From NCBI GenBank assembly GCA_002402725.1, contig DHGL01000022.1:1-6951 (forward strand): 6,951 nucleotides of DNA. Reading direction: 5' to 3'. Shown one piece after another: positions 1 to 5,351 of this stretch. The notes under the pieces are model-generated. The model was not told where the DNA came from. It made no database searches and saw only the letters and a program-made list of their open reading frames with translations. This stretch comes from Anaerolineaceae bacterium UBA4799. GTDB lineage: Bacteria > Chloroflexota > Anaerolineae > Anaerolineales > Anaerolineaceae. A program made the translations under genes and the position numbers. Numbering within the stretch: position 1 is the stretch's first letter; each line of letters begins with the position of its first letter.

Positions 1-290
1 TGTTGTACTTTTTCCGCTACGGAACCTCGAAGAACACTGATTTTGTGCTGGTGGTGAACGGCAGGGGCGGTTACAAGAAAGAAGAGATGGATAAGGTGTT
101 GGGGGTGTACGCGGTGGATTACCGGGTGAGATCTTATGACGTGGAGGGGGAGGAATGGGAAGTAATCTACGAGATGAGGTTCGCGGAACCTGAGAAACGG
201 CCGGCGGAAAAGATGATGGAGGAAATCAAGGGGACCGAAGGCGTGGCGAAGGTCTCGCTGCTGGCTCCGCAATTGGCGCTGCCTTTATAA
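1..290 (+). CDS. DUF4956 family membrane protein, C-terminal fragment (5' end outside window)
   Basis: This is the 3' end of a gene whose beginning lies before the window. The frame is open from the first full codon (base 3) to TAA at 288-290, and the TTG at base 3 is not a convincing start. About 95 residues remain. They form a soluble alpha/beta tail, with a YRVRSYDVEGEEWEVIYEMR strand-turn-strand segment, a helix (EKMMEEIKG) and a final strand ending GVAKVSLLAP. This matches the cytoplasmic tail of DUF4956 proteins, roughly 200-230 residues long, whose N-terminal part carries several membrane spans (missing here). Family function is not established. The assignment is supported by context, since DUF4956 genes commonly sit beside VTC-domain and CotH genes, exactly as here. 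The next gene begins 3 bases after the stop, so the two are probably co-translated. The family call is from remembered sequence pattern. Confidence 0.75.
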   Translation, partial: LYFFRYGTSKNTDFVLVVNGRGGYKKEEMDKVLGVYAVDYRVRSYDVEGEEWEVIYEMRFAEPEKRPAEKMMEEIKGTEGVAKVSLLAPQLALPL

Positions 291-293
291 AGC

Positions 294-1070
294 ATGGATA
301 AGGACGAGGTGGCTGCGTTTCAACCTGAACACCGCATCCAGGTACTGGATGAGGGGAACTGGCGCTTTGAATACAAGTACAGGCTGCCGGTGCAGCAATA
401 CTTGCAGGTTAAGAATTGCATCAAGCCTTACATGGAAATCGATGAATATACCAACCGCGCGCCTGGCAGGAAGTACCTTGTAAGGAGTATTTATTACGAT
501 TCTATCTTCCTTGACGCGTTTTATGAAAAAGTGGATGGCATCAGTGACCGTATAAAATTCCGCATTCGCTCATACGCCGAAACAATGGAAGAAGGACAGG
601 TGCTGCGGGCTGAAATGAAGGTGCGTAAAGGCGCCATCACCGAAAAGCACGGCTCATTCATCAGCAACACAGAATACCTGGCGTTCATGAGAACCAGGCA
701 CTGGCCTGAGGTGAGGGACCCTGTTATGGCGGAGTTCGAACGCTACGTGCACCTTAAGACCTTGAGCCCCATGTTACTGACGCAATACCGGCGCGAAGGG
801 TACCGTTCACGCTCGCGTGAAGAGATCCGTATCACTTTCGACCACCAGGTGAAGAGCGCCCACAGCAATAGTTTATTCCCGGCATCCCCGGCATTCCACG
901 AACACCATTATGGTTTGATCGTGCTGGAGATCAAATGCATCAAGCAGCAACCTGATTGGCTGCGGCATCTCGTGCAGCAACACGGCTTGCGCATTATGGC
1001 GAATAGCAAGTTTGTTCAGGGCATGATGGTCTCTCAGCCGGTCATGGTGACTCCTTCCTGGAGCGCTTGA
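294..1070 (+). CDS. VTC domain-containing protein, putative polyphosphate polymerase (triphosphate tunnel fold)
   Basis: The 258-residue protein has no signal peptide or membrane span, so it is predicted cytoplasmic. It carries the paired charged motifs of the VTC catalytic domain, known from yeast Vtc4, which makes polyphosphate from ATP inside a basic tunnel. These are FEYKYRLP (25-32), YLVRSIYYD (61-69), DRIKFRIRSY (85-94, alternating R86/K88/R90/R92), AEMKVRKG (106-113) with K118, QYRREGY (164-170), IRITFD (178-183), VLEIK (210-214, E212/K214) and SKF (238-240). Length matches stand-alone bacterial VTC proteins, and there is no SPX domain as in the yeast proteins. The ATG lies three bases after the upstream TAA with no Shine-Dalgarno sequence, which suggests re-initiation by ribosomes finishing DUF4956. 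Domain membership is well supported; polyphosphate synthesis is inferred from the family, and other tunnel-enzyme activities on triphosphates remain possible. Confidence 0.88.
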   Translation: MDKDEVAAFQPEHRIQVLDEGNWRFEYKYRLPVQQYLQVKNCIKPYMEIDEYTNRAPGRKYLVRSIYYDSIFLDAFYEKVDGISDRIKFRIRSYAETMEEGQVLRAEMKVRKGAITEKHGSFISNTEYLAFMRTRHWPEVRDPVMAEFERYVHLKTLSPMLLTQYRREGYRSRSREEIRITFDHQVKSAHSNSLFPASPAFHEHHYGLIVLEIKCIKQQPDWLRHLVQQHGLRIMANSKFVQGMMVSQPVMVTPSWSA

Positions 1071-1098
1071 TACAGCAAATCAGCCCGGTTCACCTCTT

Positions 1099-4000
1099 AT
1101 GAAATTCTCCAGGTCAGTTCCTAATTTATCGCTATTCGTTACGCTGTTTATCGCTTTTATTCTTTCATATAGCATTGCCCTTAGATTTACTGATTTCCTC
1201 TTTCTAGCCCGGCAGCATAAAATTCTGCTTTTGGCAGGGTTATGGCTGGTCTTTGCCTTGTTGGGTTTGTTTTTTATCACTCCGGCGATTCGCCGCCTGC
1301 TAAAGGATACGGCCAGGCCAGTCCGGTTCAAATTCTTTTTTTTGAGTTTATGTATATCCATAGTCCTAATGGGATTTTTCTACAGCTTGCCGCCTTTTCC
1401 CAGGCTGGTGAATCTGGAAATCAAGCCAGTAAACGCAGTACAGGAGCCATCAAGCGGAGGCGGGGTCACGCTATCATCCATCACCAGTTCTTTGGCGATG
1501 AGCAAGCGGCAATACCCTATCAATCTGAGCGAATTGGAGGCTGGTAATGGATGGAAATTAGAAGGGGAAAAGCTGGTTTTTTCACCCCCGGATGGTCCAT
1601 CTGGGTCAGTCTTTTATTCCGCATACATGGGCGGCGCACTCACGCTTGAATTCCAGGTGGGTTCCGACCAGGGTGAGGTTGAGGTCATCGTCGATGGTGA
1701 ATCGAAACTGCTGCACTTAAACCAATCAACGGATGGGGAGATTGCATACGCTATCACACTGCCACAAAAATGGCGCAATGCGGATGGATTAAGAAAGGCA
1801 ATTCTCGCGTTGGGATTCATCACGGATGGGTTGGCACTGCTGGCACTGACGGCGCTGGCTTTGTTGGCTTTCTACCACTTGATTTTCCACAGGCGACTGA
1901 AAATGCGCGGGGTGCTTGCACTCTCATTGGTTATGGTTCTGTCTTCAGGCGTGCTCTTATTGAGCAACAAGGTTCAAGCCAGGGTTGAATTTCAGGATCC
2001 TTCTATCGAGCTGAGCGTGCGCGAACTCATTGACCAACCCGAAGGACCAATCTACTCGAACCAATTATTAACCATCATCGAGCTGGACTTGAGCGGGAAG
2101 AACATTAAAGACCTTGGAGGGATTGAAGCCCTGCGCAACCTCAGGGTTTTAAACCTGAGCAATAACTACATCAGAGATTACGCGCCGTTGGCCGCTCTAC
2201 AAAAACTTCAGGAACTGAACCTCAGTAACAATCGCCTCCACAGTATCGATTCCTTCCCAAAAATGCGTTCCCTTCAACGCTTGGACTTAAGGCAGAACAG
2301 GTTGACCAATATCGGCGCTCTGGTTAATTCGTACAATCTGCGTACTTTGGACTTGAGCAGAAACCGCATTACAGATATCTCACCGTTACAACAATTACCG
2401 AAACTCGAAGAGTTGAATCTGCGCGAAAACCGCATCACGGACATAGAGGCATTAAGCCATTTGAAGCGGCTCACCTATTTAAACCTGCATTCCAACTCAG
2501 CAATCTCCGATATCTCTGCCCTCAGCGATTTGACCGGGCTGCAAACCTTGATATTGCGCAATATTCCCATCGGAAACCAGATCGGGGTCATTGAAAATCT
2601 GGTCAATCTGGTTGAATTGAACGTGCGCAATTGCGCCATCACTGATTTCTCGAGCATCGCGGCGTTGATCGAACAAGGGGCACTACAGGATGATCCAAAC
2701 CGGGGTATGCGTGCCAGCCTGAACATCCTCGATAACCCGGTTCCCACCTCTGCACAAGTTTATGAAGCGATGCTTCCGTATTGGGAGAATATCACCTTCC
2801 GCTTTCCGCGCATTTTGCCTTACGAGCCACGGGTTTCGGCGCCGGAGTTTTCTCAACAAAGCGGTTTCTATGAGGATGAATTTCTATTGACGCTATCCAC
2901 CCTGGAAGCGGATGGGAAGATCCTCTATACGCTGGATGGTTCTGAACCTTCCCTCAACCCTCAGCTGCTGCCGTGGAAATCAACAGAGGAATACAGCGCT
3001 CCCATCCTGGTGAGAGACCGCGACGCGGACCCGAACCAATACGCGAATATTGAAGCCAGCAAGTTGAGCGATTACCAGCCACCGGAGGCCATCGCCAAAG
3101 CGACGGTCGTCCGGGCGATGGTGGTGAATGGGGAGGGTCAGCGCAGCCAGGTCGTTACCCAGACCTATTTCGTGGGAGATGATTTCAGCCTGAGGTACAC
3201 TTTCCCGCTGGTCAGTTTAACCTCCGCGCCTGAGGGTTTGTTCGGCGATGCCCAGGGCATCTTGGTTCCCGGCGATCTTTATCAGAACGTCAATCCCAAA
3301 GATCCCAAATGGAATCCGGCTAACTATACACAGCGCGGCGCGAAGTGGGAACGCCCCGCTTACATTCAATTCTTCAACCAGGCGGGTGATGTTGTACTGG
3401 AACAGGCTATCGGCATCCGCACTCATGGCGGGGCATCGAGGGCTTTTCAACAGAAGTCTATCAGACTGTACGCGGGGGATAATTACGGAGACCAGGGATT
3501 ATTGGAATATAACTTCTTCCCGGAGCTAAATCACCGCATGAACGAGCGCGAAGTGGATACGTTTGAAACCCTGGTGTTACGAACCGGCGGCGGCGGTGAT
3601 TGGCATGAGACGATTATCCGCGATGTGCTGCTGCAGGACCTGCTAAGAGATACTAATCTGGATATACAGGGTTATTACCCGGTTATCTTATTTGTGGACG
3701 GAGAGTATTGGGGGATCTACAACCTGCGTACCCGTTATGATGCCTATTACTTTTACACTTATTACGGCATCGACCCGGATGACCTCATCGTTTGCGAGCA
3801 GGGGAAAAACCTGTTGTACCTGGGTGAGCCGGGAGACGAAGAACAATATGACCAAATGTTACAGGTCATCGATGAAGATTTCTACGGCAGCCGTTACAAA
3901 ACCGTCAACACCCTGGCTGACCCAGCGGCGTACGCCAGGATTGCTTCAATGATGGATATTGAGAATTACCTCGATTACACCATTTCAGGCATCTACACCA

Positions 4001-4746
4001 ACAAACTGGATTGGCCATTGAGCAATATCGTTTACTGGCGCAAAAAGACCGTTGATTCACAGCCTGGTGGAGAACCCGAATACGGGCACGATGGCAAATG
4101 GCGCTGGATGGTGAACGATTTTGACTGGTCCTACAACGATCCGCATGGTTTGACCTTGCAGCGGGTCACTACTGAAGGAAAGGAAGCCACTTACCTGTTA
4201 AGGTCGCTGTTACAGAATAAAGCCTTCAAACTGCAGTTCATCAACCGCTTCGCGGATTTGCTTAATTCCACTTTCAAAGAGGAGAGGGTGTTGGAGAAGG
4301 TGGATGAGTTTGAAGCGCTATATCTGCCTGAAATGGAAGAGCACATACAACGTTGGGGTGAACCAGGCGGGTCAGTCGAAAACTGGCAGGCGAATGTGGA
4401 TGTGATCCGGCAGTTTGCCCGGCTTCGCCCGGATATCCAGCGCCAGCAGCTGGTGGATTATTTTGGATTAGCGGGGACTGCGCAACTTACTGTGAACTCA
4501 GACCCGGCTCAGGGTTACGTGCGCGTTAATACCATTGAGATTACAAAGCACACACCTGGTGTGGCTGACCCCGCGAACTGGTCAGGCATCTATTTCAAGG
4601 GGGTGCCGGTTACGCTCACCGCTGTTCCACTTGAAGGTTACAATTTTTCGCATTGGGAAGGTCTGCCGGAGGGACAATCAGACGAACCGGAACTGGAACT
4701 TCTTTTGTCCGGCGATCTGGCGCTGACCGCGGTGTTTACCCGTTAG
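1099..4746 (+). CDS. Membrane-anchored CotH kinase family protein with leucine-rich repeats
   Basis: This 1215-residue protein is far longer than Bacillus CotH (about 360), a spore-coat protein kinase. Spans are predicted at about 10-30, 41-64, 77-97, 240-263 and 271-290. Positive loops RRLLKDTARPVRFK and HRRLKMR place loops 2-3 and 4-5 inside and everything after 290 outside. A beta-rich loop (about 98-235) lies between spans 3 and 4. Nine leucine-rich repeats (324-523) follow, then a chitobiase C-terminal-like domain (about 582-695, ILYTLDGSEPS) and the CotH domain (about 700-1115). Its motifs are GIRTHGGASRAFQQKS (772-787, likely nucleotide-binding K786), LDWPLSNIVYW (970-980) and VNDFDWS (1005-1011, metal-binding type D1007/D1009). 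Residues 1127-1215 resemble an InlB B-repeat (FSHWEG). The gene follows VTC by 28 bases without a clear Shine-Dalgarno. Kinase activity is inferred from motifs; the target is unknown. Confidence 0.9.
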   Translation: MKFSRSVPNLSLFVTLFIAFILSYSIALRFTDFLFLARQHKILLLAGLWLVFALLGLFFITPAIRRLLKDTARPVRFKFFFLSLCISIVLMGFFYSLPPFPRLVNLEIKPVNAVQEPSSGGGVTLSSITSSLAMSKRQYPINLSELEAGNGWKLEGEKLVFSPPDGPSGSVFYSAYMGGALTLEFQVGSDQGEVEVIVDGESKLLHLNQSTDGEIAYAITLPQKWRNADGLRKAILALGFITDGLALLALTALALLAFYHLIFHRRLKMRGVLALSLVMVLSSGVLLLSNKVQARVEFQDPSIELSVRELIDQPEGPIYSNQLLTIIELDLSGKNIKDLGGIEALRNLRVLNLSNNYIRDYAPLAALQKLQELNLSNNRLHSIDSFPKMRSLQRLDLRQNRLTNIGALVNSYNLRTLDLSRNRITDISPLQQLPKLEELNLRENRITDIEALSHLKRLTYLNLHSNSAISDISALSDLTGLQTLILRNIPIGNQIGVIENLVNLVELNVRNCAITDFSSIAALIEQGALQDDPNRGMRASLNILDNPVPTSAQVYEAMLPYWENITFRFPRILPYEPRVSAPEFSQQSGFYEDEFLLTLSTLEADGKILYTLDGSEPSLNPQLLPWKSTEEYSAPILVRDRDADPNQYANIEASKLSDYQPPEAIAKATVVRAMVVNGEGQRSQVVTQTYFVGDDFSLRYTFPLVSLTSAPEGLFGDAQGILVPGDLYQNVNPKDPKWNPANYTQRGAKWERPAYIQFFNQAGDVVLEQAIGIRTHGGASRAFQQKSIRLYAGDNYGDQGLLEYNFFPELNHRMNEREVDTFETLVLRTGGGGDWHETIIRDVLLQDLLRDTNLDIQGYYPVILFVDGEYWGIYNLRTRYDAYYFYTYYGIDPDDLIVCEQGKNLLYLGEPGDEEQYDQMLQVIDEDFYGSRYKTVNTLADPAAYARIASMMDIENYLDYTISGIYTNKLDWPLSNIVYWRKKTVDSQPGGEPEYGHDGKWRWMVNDFDWSYNDPHGLTLQRVTTEGKEATYLLRSLLQNKAFKLQFINRFADLLNSTFKEERVLEKVDEFEALYLPEMEEHIQRWGEPGGSVENWQANVDVIRQFARLRPDIQRQQLVDYFGLAGTAQLTVNSDPAQGYVRVNTIEITKHTPGVADPANWSGIYFKGVPVTLTAVPLEGYNFSHWEGLPEGQSDEPELELLLSGDLALTAVFTR
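2068..2667 (+). repeat. Nine SDS22/internalin-type leucine-rich repeats within the CotH protein
   Basis: Residues 324-523 consist of nine tandem units, seven of 22 residues and two of 23 (units 7 and 8). The consensus is LxxLxLxxNxIxDIxxLxxL, for example NLRTLDLSRNRITDISPL and KLEELNLRENRITDIEAL. The 22-residue period with a DI turn is the SDS22-like class found in Listeria internalins, which forms a curved protein-binding surface. Units 1-6 are regular. Unit 7 has one inserted residue (HSNSAISDIS), and units 8-9 are degenerate (NIPIGNQIG, NCAITDFSS) and act as a cap. DNA identity between units is low, so this is an old protein repeat, not a recent DNA duplication. Confidence 0.93.
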
Positions 4747-5158
4747 TCTTTTTCTCTCTGGCTTTTTCTACTTCGCCTGGTAGCAGGCTGTAAGGGTCGA
4801 ATTGGCTGTGCGCCTTGATCAGGAATTCAATATAATCCCACGGTGCGGAGTCGTAATCCTGGATGGGAAGGTAGCGCTTGGGGAAGGTGCTGCCCTGCAG
4901 CAGGTGGCGCGGGTCAGGCAGGAATGCACCGTGGATGAACGCCAGACGAATGTGGCCGGGCTTTATCAGCGTCTGGCAGATGCCCGCGCTTACCGGGCCG
5001 CCGCGTGCTCCGTCATAGTAAACAACACCGTAACGCCGTAGTTCAACCGTGGCTGTCGGCGCGCTAACCGCCACGATATTTTGAATTTCAAGTAAAATGC
5101 TCAACCGGTTTTGCGGCAGGTGGCTGATGTGTTTTACGAGTTCGCGGGTCGATATCAT
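4736..5158 (-). CDS. DUF1801 domain-containing protein
   Basis: With the start chosen here the protein has 140 residues, the usual size for DUF1801 (YdhG-like, frataxin/iron-chaperone-like fold); biochemical role is mostly unproven. Diagnostic segments are a helix LVKHISHLPQNRLSILLEI (7-25), SAPTATVELRRYGVVYYD (32-49), the core HIRLAFIHGAFLPDP (69-83), LLQG (86-89) and KRYLPIQDYDSAPW (94-107), with a charged helical tail ending KAREKKTNG. The frame stays open upstream to an ATG at 5329, but that extra 57-residue stretch matches nothing in the family and crosses the promoter region of the divergent gene, so I rejected it. An in-frame ATG at 5182 is an alternative start, with GGGG about 8-12 bases upstream. 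Neither start has a strong Shine-Dalgarno. The 3' end overlaps the convergent CotH gene by 11 bp. Confidence 0.8.
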   Translation of the reverse strand: MISTRELVKHISHLPQNRLSILLEIQNIVAVSAPTATVELRRYGVVYYDGARGGPVSAGICQTLIKPGHIRLAFIHGAFLPDPRHLLQGSTFPKRYLPIQDYDSAPWDYIEFLIKAHSQFDPYSLLPGEVEKAREKKTNG

Positions 5159-5249
5159 CAAGTTAATGCCATCACAGTCCATGTCCGCTAACCCCACTAC
5201 ACCCGTTTGTGCCGAGTTTCCTGTTTTTATGATATAAATCCTCACCGCC

Positions 5250-5278
5250 TTGATTCCTGGCGTGTTATTGGGTACCAT
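5250..5278 (+). promoter_or_regulatory. Weak sigma70-like promoter candidate for the molybdenum hydroxylase gene
   Basis: TTGATT (5250-5255) and TACCAT (5273-5278) are separated by 17 bases; each matches four of six positions of the bacterial consensus. Transcription would begin near 5285 and leave a leader of about 65 bases before the ATG at 5352. This is the best candidate I found in the 193-bp divergent region, but matches of this quality occur by chance. No convincing promoter was found for the divergent DUF1801 gene; a TATCAT at 5235-5230 on the - strand lacks a -35 partner. Confidence 0.2.
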
Positions 5279-5340
5279 TAAACCACAAGAAACCAGCAGA
5301 GGCGGTGTCTTAACCTCTCTAACGACCATTATCTGTTGAA

Positions 5341-5345
5341 AGGAG
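5341..5345 (+). promoter_or_regulatory. Shine-Dalgarno site fixing the start of the molybdopterin-binding subunit
   Basis: AGGAG (extended AAAGGAG from 5339) stands six bases before the ATG at 5352, near-ideal spacing. It is the only strong ribosome-binding site in the window and fixes the start of this gene. The preceding + strand starts at 294 and 1099 have none. Confidence 0.85.
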
Positions 5346-5351
5346 CACGGA

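Larger units (their letters stand above)
5159..5351. other. Divergent intergenic region between DUF1801 and the molybdenum hydroxylase gene
   Basis: These 193 bases separate two divergent genes and must hold both promoters unless the genes are read through from elsewhere. They contain the weak + strand promoter candidate, an AT-rich patch (TTTTTATGATATAAAT, 5224-5239) and an 8-bp inverted repeat (CACCGCCT 5243-5250, AGGCGGTG 5300-5307, 49 bases between arms) that might be a spaced operator. I see no tRNA, riboswitch or transposon end here. If DUF1801 starts at 5182, the region shrinks by 24 bases. Confidence 0.6.

Noticed and set aside
1080..1361. Lysine/arginine-rich - strand open frame over the start of the CotH gene
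   Set aside because: It is the antisense of hydrophobic membrane-span codons, which gives K/R/N-rich translations as an artefact; it has no ribosome-binding site or family match.
2068..2667. Tandem DNA repeat or recent duplication in the leucine-rich region
   Set aside because: The period is clear in protein but nucleotide identity between units is low, so it is ordinary LRR evolution.
1099..4746. Evidence for sporulation because of CotH homology
   Set aside because: CotH-family domains are widespread in non-spore-forming bacteria and eukaryotes, and no other spore gene is in the window.
4775..4788. Small hairpin GCCTG-GTAG-CAGGC after the CotH stop, considered as a terminator
   Set aside because: The stem is only five base pairs, no T run follows on either strand, and it lies inside the DUF1801 coding region.
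5159..5329. Upstream extension of the - strand DUF1801 frame to an ATG at 5329
   Set aside because: The added 57 residues do not resemble the family, the core domain begins right after the ATG at 5158, and the extension would cover nearly all of the divergent promoter region.
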